Of a stretch of 64,000 bases of DNA, positions 22,700 to 35,106 are shown piece by piece (position 1 is the first letter of the stretch; each line of letters begins with the position of its first letter). The position numbers and the translations under genes are program-made. Source of the stretch: Aquilaria yunnanensis. Taxonomy: Eukaryota; Streptophyta; Magnoliopsida; Malvales; Thymelaeaceae. The notes below the pieces were generated by a model that was not told the origin of the DNA, did no database searches, and was given only the letters and a program-made list of their open reading frames with translations. The stretch spans positions 21,513,001 to 21,577,000 of the forward strand of contig CM077594.1 in NCBI GenBank assembly GCA_039654915.1, read 5' to 3'.

Positions 22700-23902
22700 A
22701 AGATACTTCCAAAGAGATTGAAAAAGGTTATCTATTATCTTACTAGAGAAGCTCAAAGTGCATTTATGAAAGGAAGACCAATATTAAATAGAGTCTTAAT
22801 TGCAAATGAAGTGCTTTACTCTGTAAAGAGAAGTAGGAAGAAAACTTTACTGTTTAAGGTAGATTTTGAGAAATAGGGAGTATAATTAAAACGAGTGAGG
22901 ACATATAAAAAAACTGGTGTTTTGTTTGTCAATGTCATTCATTGGCAGGTGGGTAATGGTTTAAGAGTTAGATTTTGGAAGAACATTTGGGGAGGAAATT
23001 ATGTGTTTTATGGAGAGATTTCCTGGGCTGTATATGTTGGAGATGTTGAACAATTGTAGTGTCATAAAGAAAGTGGGGAAATGGGTGGAGATAGTTTTTG
23101 AACTGGTGAAAGACACTTCGATGGAGAGAATTGGGAGAGTTTGCTGGGCCAATTTAGCTTTCCAGTGATTTTTTTTTCCATCTGCAGAGGAAGAAGATGC
23201 TTGCTATTGAACACCATGTAAAGATGGCATATATTCAGTCAAGCACATCAACAACATGTTTGATAAGTTGTTCCTGCAAGAGAACCATTCTTCTAGGTAT
23301 GAATGTTGGTCATCACTTGTGTCCCCAAAAAGTGATTGTTTTCCTCTGGGGGATGCTTCAAGACATGCTACCAACTCCGGCAAACTTTTCAAGTCGTGGA
23401 GTTTATTTGGTGGATGAGTTGTGTCCAATATGCAGAAGCGTTTCAAAGGAAATAGATCATTTGTTGGTTAGGTGCTTGTAGTTGGTGGCCAGTGGATGTT
23501 GTGTCTAGAGTCAATCTACTGAGTGCACCGAAAACAAAACCAAACATTTCAATCTATGGAAGCCGCAAATAACAGTTTGGGAAGCTACACTAAATGTGTT
23601 GGCTTGGGTACTAGGAAAAATAGCAAAAAATTGGTTCTTAAAGAGATAGTGTTCTACTTCTAGGATATTCTATGACATTCAGTTTTTTCTATCTTGTAGG
23701 AAGTTAACAGACAAAGCATTAAACTATAAAATGAGTGAATAGAGGCTGGATCCACTATTGGGATTGAAAAATTAGGGTAAGTAACTTAACTAGGGATTTG
23801 TGTTTATGATGGGAATATTTTTCTAGTCCAGCAGTTTGTTGGACTTTAATTTATAGCTTTTTATTCGTGAATAAATAAAAAGGTGTTGCTGCTCAAAAAA
23901 TA
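22700..23902 (+). mobile_element. LINE (L1-type non-LTR retrotransposon) remnant, internally deleted
   Basis: Plus-strand pieces read in LINE order: reverse transcriptase block EAQSAFMKGRPILNRVLIAN...LLFKVDFEK (22,700-22,873); a VGNGLRVRFWKNIWGG block (about 22,945-23,010); then the zf-RVT domain with KVIVFLWGMLQ and ELCPICRS...DHLLVRCL (23,197-23,480). The catalytic FADD part of the reverse transcriptase is absent, so a large internal deletion has occurred. The 3' end is marked by TTTATTCGTGAATAAATAAAAAGGTG and a short poly(A) at 23,897-23,902. The zf-RVT frame is shifted relative to the first block. It is non-functional. Confidence 0.8.
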
Positions 23903-23984
23903 ATCTGCAAGTTCTCTATTTTGCATACCATAATGGCTCAGGATAAAATACTCTTAGATCCAGTGTTGCACCCATATTTTCGTA

Positions 23985-24150
23985 ATATTTATGAAACTGC
24001 TACCATGGCTTGAACAATACATTTGTCTGAAAAGAGCAACACTTTATAGAACAGCGCATTTATCTGAAAAAAACATCACATTTGTCTGAAAGGAACAATA
24101 CTTTAATTAAAGAAGAACACATTTGTCTGAAGGAAACAACATTTCTTATG
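23985..24150 (-). repeat. Degenerate array of CATTTGTCTGAAAGGAACAA units
   Basis: Four to five spaced copies of (A)CATTTGTCTGAAA(G)GAACAA occur with variants ending CAAC or CAATAC. The array is in inverse orientation to the larger one at 24,735-25,300, which carries TGTTCCTTTCAG-type words. Confidence 0.65.
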
Positions 24151-24199
24151 TTGATTCAAAGAATATTATTTATGGACAAAATTTCTTCCCAAATTAATA

Positions 24200-24433
24200 C
24201 TTCCCCCGTCCCATATTCTTTGCACCATTTGACTTTTTCACATAGTTTGACTTGAATTTATTCATATTAGTATTTCTTAGAAAAAATTTTAAAAAAATAT
24301 ATTTAGAAACTATATATCTTAATTTATCATTCTTATAGAAAAGTTCTTCATTTATACACTAAAATGTTGAAAATAAAAAATCATAGATTAATTGCTGAAA
24401 GTGAATGGTGCATGGAATATGGGATGAAGGAAG
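24200..24433. mobile_element. Stowaway-like MITE, family B copy 1
   Basis: The ends are CTTCCCCCGTCCC and GGGATGAAGGAAG, flanked by TA on both sides (24,198-24,199 and 24,434-24,435). It is 234 bp long. The interior, with GTTTGACTTGAATTTATTCATATTAG and ACACTAAAATGTTGAA, is shared with the copy at 37,704-37,938. Confidence 0.88.
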
Positions 24434-24479
24434 TAATATTTTACAGAACACCAAATTTGTAAGAATGAAATAGCAGAGG

Positions 24480-24700
24480 ACGTCGTACTCCATCAACTCC
24501 TTTGATTATGTAGCCGATGACAAGTCTAAGTGAACGTGAATTAGACTCACCATAGGAATATGTCCAGTAAAGAAGAGATTGAAGGAGATGACGCTACAAA
24601 GAAAGGTAACCCTAGCGATAGAGGTTGCTGCCAATAGGAGTTGGCTGAAAGAGTACGTTGATAGTGGTGCTGATGGACTCAACTTTTATTTAGAGCGAAA
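24480..24700 (+). other. Less AT-rich segment between the inverted arrays, no gene recognised
   Basis: GA-rich sequence (GAAGAGATTGAAGGAGATGACG) with gene-like composition, lying between the two arrays. No family was recognised in any frame and stops are frequent. Confidence 0.3.
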
Positions 24701-24734
24701 TATAGTTTTATTCCATAATGCTATTCTGTTCAGT

Positions 24735-25300
24735 GATAGCTGATGTTCCATTCATATAAATGTACTGTTCTATAATATACTATTTTTTTTATGAGATATG
24801 CTATACGTAATAAATGTTATTCCATTTAGTAATAAGTGTTATTCCGTTAATACATATGTATTGTTCCGTAATATGTTATTCATTTCATAAGATGTGCTAT
24901 TTGTAACAAGTACTGTTTCATTCAGTAATAATTGTTGTTTCATTTAGTAATAAGTGTTGCTTTAATCATACAAATGTATTGTTCTGTAACATATTGTTCA
25001 TTTCATAAGATGTGCTATTTGTAATAAGTGTTGTTCTGTTTAGTAATACGTATTGTTCCCTTTAGTAATGAATGTTATTTCATTCATACAAATATGTTGT
25101 TCAGTAATGTGTTATTTATTTTGTAAGATGTGTGTTCATGATAAGTGTTGTTCCTTTCAGTTATAAGTGCTGTTCATTATAGTAAGAAGTGTTATTTTAT
25201 TCTTACAAATATAGTGTTTTGTAAAATTTTGTTAATTTTGCAAGAATACTATTTGTAAATAATTTTGTTCAATCCAATGAGAAATGTTGTCCTATTTAGA
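24735..25300 (+). repeat. Tandem array, about 117-bp unit, 5 copies
   Basis: Each unit begins (A)TTCATACAAATGTATTGTTC and continues with TAATATGTTATTCATTTCATAAGATGTGCTATTTGTAATAAG-like and TTTAGTAATAAGTGTT-like sections. Copies start near 24,750, 24,850, 24,965, 25,083 and 25,200 and decay toward the right. The array ends only a few bases before the Helitron 3' terminus at 25,305. Confidence 0.75.
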
Positions 25301-25304
25301 TAAA

Positions 25305-25330
25305 CTAGTTTACATACCTGGCGTTGCCAC
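25305..25330 (-). terminator. Helitron 3' terminal hairpin and CTAG end
   Basis: On the minus strand: ACCCGTGGC-AAC-GCCAGGT, then ATGTAAACTAG. The stem pairs seven bases with a two-base bulge (an intact form would be CCACGGGT). It is followed by T, consistent with insertion between A and T. Confidence 0.7.
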
Positions 25331-26440
25331 GGGTTACAAAATAGTATTGCATTGCAAAAAAAACTAAAATATTGAAATTGTTATAAAAAAATTGGTTCTA
25401 AATATATTCCAACAAAGTCAAACATTTCAACCATTTTTTTGAAACTAAAAATCTCAACCAAATGCCAACAAAGAAAAATTTTATGTCCCTTTAACCACTT
25501 AGGCTTCTTATTGCAAAGATTTTAGGTAGTCATACCATCAGTGTCCATATCTTGGCCTGCAGGTTGATCATAAAGTAATAAATTGCAATAGATATTCATA
25601 TAGAGGAAATTTGTTAGGGGTATGTAACCATCTCCAAAAGAAATTGTGGGGATTAATTTTGCTATATTAGGAGTAGATTCGAACCTGTCGAAAGACTCAA
25701 TCAATCCATCATCTGATGGTTAAAATTTTTTTATAAAAGTTATTGGATGATCACAAATTCCTTACTAGTAAATTAAAGAAAGATTACATTTTTTTAAAAA
25801 AAATCACCTCATATAATGTATATAACAAAGATATAATATTTACATTACACTTGCATATCGAAAATGTTGTGGTAACAAAGTATTCAGTGAGTTTCCATGA
25901 GTTGATAAGTCATTACTTGTACTGTCACTTATAATAGTAAAAACATCATGTACATTGTGGCATAGTATAAAATACAGATCAATCTCAACATTATGTGAAC
26001 AAAAAATAACTTAAACTTTAAAACTTTATAAGAATGTTGAATATTAAATAATTAAGTACCTTGCATCGATCAAACTGGGTGTATTATTCCTAGTGTCTAG
26101 GGCAACAACAGTTGTAACAATGTCACAGCAGTTTAGTTCCGAACTCATGTCCCTATGAATACAAAGTTATTGACATTAGTAAGACAATATATTAACAAAA
26201 AATAAACTTAAAGTGTTATATTCTAACACGGGACAGTGATGGCGCGTAGGTGACTGAAGACTTAATGACATTTCAGTTGGAAAATGTCTTTTTAAGGGGG
26301 AGCTTCCATTACCAAATGATTGAAACTGATAATTACAGTAATAATACACAAATAATTAGTTGATCCAAGGCATATATAATTTTATAAAAAAATATTAGAA
26401 TTGTTTCAATCCTAAAACAATCACAAGTGATACCTTGGAA
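25331..26440. other. Helitron 3' flank region, AT-rich, no gene recognised
   Basis: Between the Helitron hairpin and the RPA-like exons. AT-rich with no recognised coding, RNA gene or clear repeat. Confidence 0.4.
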
Positions 26441-26449
26441 ATAAGCTGA

Positions 26450-28640
26450 AGTAGTAATCGACTGTCAGCTGACCAATTTTATTGGATGCATTTTCCTCAT
26501 TGTAAATGCAGAATGTAAATTCTGACGATTATACTTTGTTATTTGCGCATCCCAAATAAATTGACTACCCATTAGGCGTCCAAATATCATTTGTGTTTTT
26601 TCTTGCCCTTCCACCTACATTTAAAACACGATAATATGACATTGACAGTTGCATATAAGTGAAAATAAAGTTGTTGCGAACACAGATTGTGTCCTTTGCG
26701 CTATATAATTCAGAGGTTGGGCATCCAATCAACAGCTTTTCAACCCTGTCGAATGAGTGGTCTACAACCCTCAGACTTACTTTATACCTACATAATGAAA
26801 CATATAAAAAATATCACAAGTCTATGGCAGGGCAATAATATTAGTAATTAGTAATAAACAAATGAAGTAATATTGGTAGTGAGTCATAAGAACCTGATGA
26901 CCCATTTGCTAGTAACTGTATTGTATTTATCACAATAGTACATCGAACCTTGAAGTTGTACTTTCTTCAAGCAAGTATTGCAACCCTCATAATATCAGGG
27001 GTACTGTTGATCAACACACATAATTTTTATAGAGAAGCAGAAAACTTTATTCTATTAAAACAAATGGAACTGATCACCAATGATGAAATCAACAGCTCTT
27101 CAACCTTGTCGAATGCAACAAAATATGTGTCGAATGAGTGGTCTGCAACCCTCAGACTTACTTTATACCTACATAATGAAACATATAAAAATATCACAAG
27201 TCTATGGCATGGCAATAATATTAGTAATAAAAAGATGAAGTAATATTGGTAGTTAGTCATAAAAACCCGATGACCCGTTTTCTAGTAACTGTATTGTATT
27301 TATCACAATAGGACATCGAACCTTGAAGTTGTACTTTTTTCAAGCAAGTACTGCAGCCCTCATAATACCAGAGGTATTGTTGAGCAACACACATAATTGT
27401 TACAGAGCAGTAGAAAACTTTATTTTGTTAAAACAAATGGAACTGATCACCAATGATGAAATCACATGAGTTTAAGTTAGTGGATACTAAATTTAATATA
27501 CTTCAACAATAGGCTCCGAGCAAGGATTCTCAATATCAAGCAGGGTAAAGCGCTCAGTAATGTCACTAATTGTTGAATCATTCGCTACTCACTGATCAGC
27601 AGCATCATTAATAACGCTAAAATCACCAATAACAAGCATGTAAAAATACTGAACTTATTAGGTGCACCTTAATAATAATAAGTGAAAAATTAAATTGATA
27701 CTTTTTTTTTATAATCTTACGATTGTTCCAAGATAGCTACCGCAAAGATGTCAAGATTGACATATATTTTGGTTGCACATGTTAAACACAAAAAATCCTT
27801 TCCTACAAATGGAATGCACATATCAGGAAGTGTGAATGCATTTAATAAAATTATACCAGATCATTGAAAGGCAATTCAATAAAGTATCGCGAATGCACCA
27901 GTGCCTTATACCTGCAAATTACTTTACATATGTAGATGTTATAACCAAAATAAAATTTTTATAGTTCATGCTTAAGATGCACTGATGATCACCAAGGTCA
28001 ACTCTGTCACCCCATAGCACAACCTCAAGTTCCACACCACTGCAAATATCGAACTTATTATTTAATATATTGCTTAGGAGGAAAATGAATATTTATGTGT
28101 GTATCAAAAAGTACTTACTTGTGGTTCCTTAAGTAAAGTGTACACCTACAAGTAAGAGGGCCATGTTTAACCTGCTGAGAAATCATAGGCCCAAGTTTCC
28201 AAAGTTTTCCAATGATATCTGTTTATATGATGCAGTAATGACAATAAAAATATATCAACAAACAAACTATATATTAGTCTTCTAAATGATGCTCTATATC
28301 AAGGTTTTCTTAAAAATTTGGCAAGAAGAATACCTATTGAATAAACATTACGTGGAACACGCTTGTTGACATCCGAAAACTTTACAAACTCAAATTTGTG
28401 CCGTTTAATATCAGGGCAAACAGCACTAAGCTAGGCTACAGTAGTGTACCTCGAAAAAAATATTTTATGTAGACAACTCATAGGGTTTTGAACATCAGAA
28501 GGACGACTAACAATGAAGTTCTTAACAGTGAAGACATAACCTTCTTCAATAGTAGCACAAAACTTGTTATCCAGCTCCTTCGGGATTCTTGCACATATAT
28601 GGTCATTCTGCAGGAAACAACAATTAGCAAAATACAATTG
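26450..28640 (-). pseudogene. RPA1-like (replication protein A large subunit) gene carried by the Helitron, decayed
   Basis: RPA1 binds single-stranded DNA through OB folds; plant Helitrons commonly carry such a gene. The minus strand reads DHICARIPKELDNKF and EGYVFTVKNFIV (28,618-28,437, DBD-A-like). After a TAG come HKFEFVKFSDVNKR (28,317-28,435), DIIGKLWKLGPM (about 28,220-28,130), and GVELEVVLWGDRVDLGDHQ (about 28,050-27,975). The DBD-C-like part follows as RYKVSLRVADHSFDTYFVAFDKVEELL (27,090-27,180). The zinc-ribbon exon CNTCLKKVQLQGSMYYCDKYN (about 26,895-26,990) has a duplicate at about 27,270-27,360. Introns separate the pieces. Stops and the duplicated exon make it a pseudogene. Confidence 0.75.
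26729..27466 (-). repeat. Tandem duplication of the RPA zinc-ribbon exon region
   Basis: Two copies (26,729-27,088 and 27,089-27,466; spacing 360-381 bp) share CAACAGCT(T/C)TTCAACC(C/T)TGTCGAATG at one end and CAAATGGAACTGATCACCAATGATGAAATC at the other. Both contain the exon for the C-terminal zinc ribbon and the end of the preceding OB-fold exon. The downstream copy lacks about eight residues (TYFVAFDK) after DHSFD, or the other copy has gained them. Confidence 0.9.
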
Positions 28641-28989
28641 ATATAAATGATAAGTACAATAATTTTATGTTCAAATAAAAGTATACATTAGAATCTAGAA
28701 AGATCATCTCCATTCTGATTAAGCTTTCATCTCTTGTCACGACGTCCCAAATACGAGTAACGTGAACCTTTAAGCACCAATTATATCCAACTCGTGTAAG
28801 GCCCCGTATTTGATGTTATTGTTAGGTTCGCATATTAGGAAACTAAATTTGAAAAATCAAGCAACTATAGTTTAGAGATATAAAAAAACAAACATAAGCT
28901 AATATACTTATTAATGCCGCATTAAGCAAGTATTTCATTATGTCACAATAAAACATTTGAAGTAAATAAATTATATGACTTGAATAATA

Positions 28990-31900
28990 CCAAGAATGTG
29001 CACTTCAAATGTGGCGATTATATAAGCATTCAAAAACTTCTGTGCATAAAATATTCTTTGTGTGTGTCATGAATCTTGGATTGTTATTTCGCAACAATAT
29101 TCGGAATCCATCAAGTAAGGTTAAACGAGAAGTAGCAACATATAGTTGTCCATGACTAAAAATGGGTTCTGGAAGGTAGAGTCCAACATGATTGAATGTT
29201 TGTCCTTGACTCTTATTTATTGTCATGGCAAAACATGGTTTTACTGAGAATTGCTGTCGAGAAAGATCAAATGATAATTGAGTGTCAAAAGGTACTATCT
29301 CAATTTGTGGAATCAAACAACGGTTACTTGTGTGACTTCTAGTTAAGATCTTTGCCTAAATTACTCTATCGGCAAGCCGAGTAACAATAAGTCATGTCCC
29401 ATTAGACAACCCAATTGCTTGGTTTATATTTCTTAACAATATTATGGGGGGCCCCAACCTTCAAGTCTAAGACATGATTAGAAAGTCCAGAAAACTTCAA
29501 ACTATTTAAGAACTCAATTGGATATAATAGTGTATGTGTTTCAATATTTTCAGAGGACGGTGAGATATGATCTGCACTTAAGTATGTTTTACCATCTCCA
29601 GGGATTAATGCAAGTAGGTGATCATTAATTTCATCAACAATATCATTTTTTGTTGCAAATATTGCCCTTTCTTTAAGATACCCCTCATCAGTAAGCATCA
29701 TATGCAAATTTGGAAAAGTATCTTGGATAACATCATCAATTAGATCCTCATGTAGGGAAATTCAAAATCTATTAGGGATTTTGGTCCAAATTGGTTCCTC
29801 TTCATCATCTGATAACTTTTGTAATGGAAAACGACCTTCTCCAGGGTTCAATATCCATTTGCAAAACTCAACAACTTCTGGATTTTTAGAATTTACCAAT
29901 CTCATATTTTGAGCAAGAATGTGAAGACTACAATGTGACCAAAGAGCAGATGAAGGTAATGATGCTGCAACAATATCACCCCTACTACCACGATTAATGA
30001 TAGGCAAGATTTGTCAAAAATCCCCACCGAGTACAACAGTTTTTCCGCCAAAAATTCTAGTAAAAGCAATATCATCATGGGGATGCATGATGTCACGCAT
30101 AGTGTGATCTACAGCCTCAAAAGCATGTCGGTGAGCCATGGGTGCCTGATCCCATATAATAAGACTCATCCTACACAATAACTCTGCCAGCGGAGTTGAT
30201 TGTTTGACATTGCATACAGAATCTTTATCTAACTTGATGGGGATTTTGATTCATGAATGGGCAGTGCCTACCCTTGGCAATAGAAGTGCAGGAATACCTA
30301 ACGATGCAACACCTAATGCTATCTTTCCCTCAAAGCGAACATGTGGTAGAAGTGTGCACCAAAGATATGTTTTACCAGTGCTGCCACTTTCATATACAAA
30401 GAAAAGTCCACCAATTCCAGATTGTACTGAACCCAGTACAGAATTGTAAACTCATAATTGGCCTGCATTCAAACCATGATATAAAGATGAATGCTCTACA
30501 TCAAGTGCAGCCCAATCATAATTCAACTCTTCAAGTATCAATGAATTGTACTCGATAACTAAAGTAGTCAGATCGAGATACGACATACCAACAAATTCCT
30601 TCAAACTCCTTTCATTCCTATTTAGGATTTTCTCAACATCGTAAAGTGCATAATTGTACTTTTCCAAGTCTAATAATACTAATTCATGATCATTCCTGAC
30701 TCGATGTTGCATTGTGATAACACCATCGAACAATGCATCACGATGTCGCATCCAAAGCTCATATGGGTCCACAACTTGACAAAATAATAACATTCTCACA
30801 AATAGCTCCTTTAAATAAAAAGGCATTGCCTATTGGGAAGATTCATGTAGTGCCTCATGCCACTCGCCATCGCCATCTAGCAAACCCAATGCAAGACACG
30901 CTTCCTTAAAAGTAGGATAAATAATACCTCAAATTGTTCGTAAATCATCAAATGAGGTTGGGACTCGTTGAACATTCAACAACATACGAAGGTAATACTT
31001 TTCACCAGCAGTCAGGTGTACATTCCATATCCTACCTACAGCTCTTCCTCTCAACCGAGGAGTCCATTTTTTATTCTGTCTATTCCAAATATAATGCATA
31101 GAGAACTCCACATACGTTAACTTCTTCGATGCATCATCATTTATGTTACGACGCATCCATGCCAAGAATTTTGTGACACTATTTCTCTGATGTTCAATAA
31201 TGTTCTAGATGTTCACATTTCCTGGGTACACAATATTTTGTTCATTGGGAAGATGGAAAGATAGACATTCCACAGAAGGGTCATGGTGATGAATTTCAAA
31301 CCCAAAAATGTGCCAGCATGCCTCAGATGTTGATATATATCTACAATCTATATATTGTTTAATTTCATCAACCTCATGCCTAGTTGGCAACTGAGTAACT
31401 AAAGAATTGGACCCAGAACTTTCAATCACAACAGTCGACCTATCACTCCCTCTTGTGCATGTATTTGCACAAGTACTTCATGTAGTTATCCTTATTCATT
31501 TTCTCAATATTGCAATGACAGTCATGTTTCACAATTAAATCAACGTTGTGAAGGACAATAGACCGATTATCAAGAATACATTCATGATTTATAGTCGTAT
31601 CATCTGTACATCAGCACCTATATACAGGATACCATCTTCACCAACTAATGTTCCAGATTAAAATGCACGAGGGTATTTTTTCTTGCACTTGCCATTAACC
31701 ATACAATGGGATCTATAGTTAGCATTTCCACAAGGGCCGTGCATCATGTGCTTGGCCATTGCCACATATCCAACAGGGTTGATTTATTTGTTAGGCAACT
31801 CAGCAAATATATATTTATCGTTAAATGCAGGGTCAGTGAGTTTGTCTTTTTGATGCAGGAAAAGAGCAATATGTGCATGTGGTAGGCCACGTTTTTTGTT

Positions 31901-34863
31901 TTCTACTGTAACAACAACTGCATGCAAACAAAATTACAAAGAATTACCTAGTGTTATTGGTAACATATATAACATACAAATGTATAATAAGTGTTATTGG
32001 TAATGTATATAACATACAAATTGGATAATGTGTTATTACTGCCCATAGATCTACCAAAATGTTGTCCCCTAGTAATGTCATAAAGCAAAGATTGTAACTT
32101 CATCTAAAACACACATGCCACAATATCAAGTATATCTATTGATGCCTGACCAGGAATCAATTTTAAGCACTTCGTATTCTCATTCTAGTTAGGATTGCAT
32201 GTCACTGTAATAAAAAGATATGGATGACCAATCCAACAGCAAATAGCCATTGCATCTTGATACCTTTAAGTCATGTAGCGTGGGCCACCAGTGAATGATG
32301 CTGGAAGAATACAAGGTATGCTAGTTAATAATGCATTCATATCACCTCTATTAATGGCATCCTTCAAACCATATAGTACTTCACAACGTAATTGAGCTTA
32401 ATGTGATCTAATCCAATTGAAGCGTGCCTCAAGAATACAACAATATGCAAACACAACATATTGCTGGAAAAGCCTACCACCTCAAAGCACCGACGAATAA
32501 ACGAAAGGTCATTGTTATAGCTGTAAAAGCATAATATTCCCTCATGGTCACCTTATTGCATATGCCTCTAGTCAAATTGCCTTCACGATATGCAATCCCT
32601 TCGTAAAAACCATCAACACCATCTGGCCTCAATATGGGAAAGTGTAATGATATTAATTTGGGATGTAGTACATTGAGACGTATTGGGCCATAACGATGCG
32701 TGAAAAAAACTATATCTCATTTATTGCCCTCCTCCTCTTCAAGGCCAACAGTTAATCCAGCGATTTCAGTAAATTCATGTAGGTTATATCGGCGGCCATC
32801 TCCAAATCTAGACATAAGCAACCTCAACCGGACAGGGCGACCTTCAGATTCTCGAAACATATTACGAGCCCTTTGAAACTCTCTCACAAGTTGGTTGTGC
32901 TCATCAAACATCTTTATTAATGATTCAATAATGGATATATCAAGTGCAATAGCATTTTCTGAATCGAAACTACTAATTCGGTTTTCCGTCTCATGCTCTG
33001 TATCATGTATGTTCAATTGTGCAAATCTTGGTGGATCCTCATCAAATGGAAATAGGCAACCAATATGATGATGATTATCTCCCTTTAATTGAAAAATAGG
33101 TGGACCTCCTCCGTCATTGATTCCCATATTGATTTCAGCCCCCGTTGATGTGAAAGAAAAATGACAATTGAATTCCTATATATGCTTACGAAAGTGCTTA
33201 GACTCAATATCACTATTGTAATCCATCAACTTGCGTAGTAATTCTGGATGGGGTGCTTTATGGGACAATTGTACTTTCCCATTTTGACAGCAGATTGAGA
33301 ATGTAGGATTCCTTAGGTGACGTGACTTAATGCTCCTTTCTTCATACCAAACAATTGCTTGACAATGCTGGTTAGGACATATGCAACCAGGTGGTCCAAA
33401 ATCTTCTTGTTCAAAGTGTCATCCTATAATGAATAAAATTTTCTAAGGTTTTCATTTTTGTACGAAAATATAGGTATATAATTCAAAATGGAAAGCTCAT
33501 TACTCAAATGGCAGGCAGCAACATGTCCTTGGATAGTGGTATTTTCTAGAGGAATGCTATTCATGGATACTGTATCTGCTTGAAGACATTCTTCTATTAA
33601 TAGATCTAATGGGATAAAGATGGATTGTTAAAACATTTTTGCAAGATTACCTTCATCTATAATATTTTCAGTTTTAAGATCTATCATAGGAATCGGCTGA
33701 AGTTGAATAATGTGTGGTCTACGCCTTTTAGGTAGTGAACTCCTAGCATTTTAGGGTTTTCAAACTTGAAAGGTTGTTTGCATTGATGGACGACGCACTC
33801 CAATTTGAGTAATACAGGAAAGTTGTCCTCCAGTTGTTGATTTGGGTTCCCCCAACATAGCAGGAACATTAGGACTTGATATGTTCATTATGTCATAGAG
33901 GGGTGTCCTCGCCAATTAAGGATTGAAAATAGCAGAGCCGTTCAGTGTGTCATTAGTCATAGTAGAAATCGGTGTATAAACCAAGCTCCCAATGGTCAAC
34001 CTATTTTCAATTGCAGATAACATAGGAGATTGAGTCTGAAAGACATTGAACCTGTTCAATCCTCCACTTGCTGATTTGGTTTCACCAAAAGTAGTAGAAA
34101 CATTTGGTGTAACCATGTTGGTGATGTCACGTAGGGGCGTCCTTAACGACTGAGGATTAAAGACACCATGGTCATGTGGTGTATCATTGTCACCCAAAGA
34201 TACCGATGTATACACAATGGTCCCAAGTGACAACTGACTTTCAGTTATAGATAACATGGGAGTCTGAGTACGGAAGACATTGACCCTGTTTTGTGGCCTA
34301 TGGCTGTATGTAGGTGGCGTAGTTATTTGAGTACGCCCTATGTTTATAAGGAAAGCATGTTCTTAGCTTTCTCTTCTCTGAGAAGATATAACATCTCGGT
34401 AGTGCGACTGCCTTGCTCTGGCATCCATGTGCCAAACTACTTTTGAAATTGGAATAATAATAAATAAAAAGGATAACATAAGCAAAAAAGTAAAATAGGC
34501 ATTGTATAAAAAGCATACATAAACACAAAATATGGCATTATGACATGAATCTATTCTAACTTAAATTGACTGTGATGGTTCAATGTATTTTTTTGTTTGC
34601 AAGGTAATATTTTGTAGAACGGGAATATAGGTTTAATTGCATCAATTATTAAATAAATGGAAATTATCACTAACTTCCTCATCTATTGTAACATCTATAT
34701 TTCCATTGTCTTCAATATCATCTTATTTTAGTAGGTGAAGCCATTTCCTATACTCCCTTGCATGCATATGGCTCGATTTCTTATTATGCTTTTTTGCAAA
34801 AAATCTTTTCCCATGGCTATAAAGTTTTTGTTCATCAACTTTTTTCATTTTTGGAGCAGTCAT
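28990..34863 (-). pseudogene. Helitron RepHel (HUH Rep plus PIF1 helicase), decayed
   Basis: RepHel nicks and unwinds DNA for rolling-circle transposition. In minus-strand order: possible first exon (34,863-34,675); MDARARQSHYRDV (from about 34,427) with repeated RDITNMVTPN-type motifs (to 33,916); a Cys/His-rich part with HCQAIVWYEERS and CCQNGKV (33,380-33,150); the Helitron-like N domain (33,127-32,717); HUH motif RGLPHAHIALF (about 31,865-31,895) with HMMHGPCGN; and tyrosine region YLCKYMHK (about 31,470-31,490). The helicase follows: Walker A VYESGSTGKTYLW (30,357-30,398), VVLGGDF (about 30,030), and motifs V/VI AMTINKSQGQTF...QLYVATSR (29,316-29,005). Stops occur throughout, e.g. after LGGDF where Q-preceding R is expected. 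Confidence 0.85.
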
Positions 34864-35019
34864 CTATAATGTTTTTAAGTAAAAGACTATGTTATGATGG
34901 GTCTATGCATGGTAATTAGTAAAAAAGAGATGGGAATATAATTAAACAATAAAATTGTAATAAAGAAGCAAGTTATTGAATTGTTATTTTTAGTAATAAC
35001 AATGACTTTTGTTTTTCTT

Positions 35020-35075
35020 AAGGTAAATAATTGTTATTTTCCTTCTTATCTGTAACACTTATTTTTCTTATTTCA

Positions 35076-35106
<31 letters not shown>

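Larger units (their letters stand above)
25305..34930 (-). mobile_element. Helitron (rolling-circle transposon), decayed
   Basis: The minus strand encodes a RepHel protein (HUH replication initiator plus PIF1 helicase) and an RPA1-like protein, the usual plant Helitron cargo. The 3' end is recognisable: ACCCGTGGCAACGCCAGGT (an imperfect hairpin) followed by GTAAACTAG and a host T, placing the CTAG terminus at 25,305. The 5' end is less certain. TCTCTTTTTTACTAATTACC preceded by A at about 34,930 is the best candidate, 67 bp upstream of the first RepHel ATG. There are many stops and frameshifts, so this copy is not autonomous. Confidence 0.75.
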
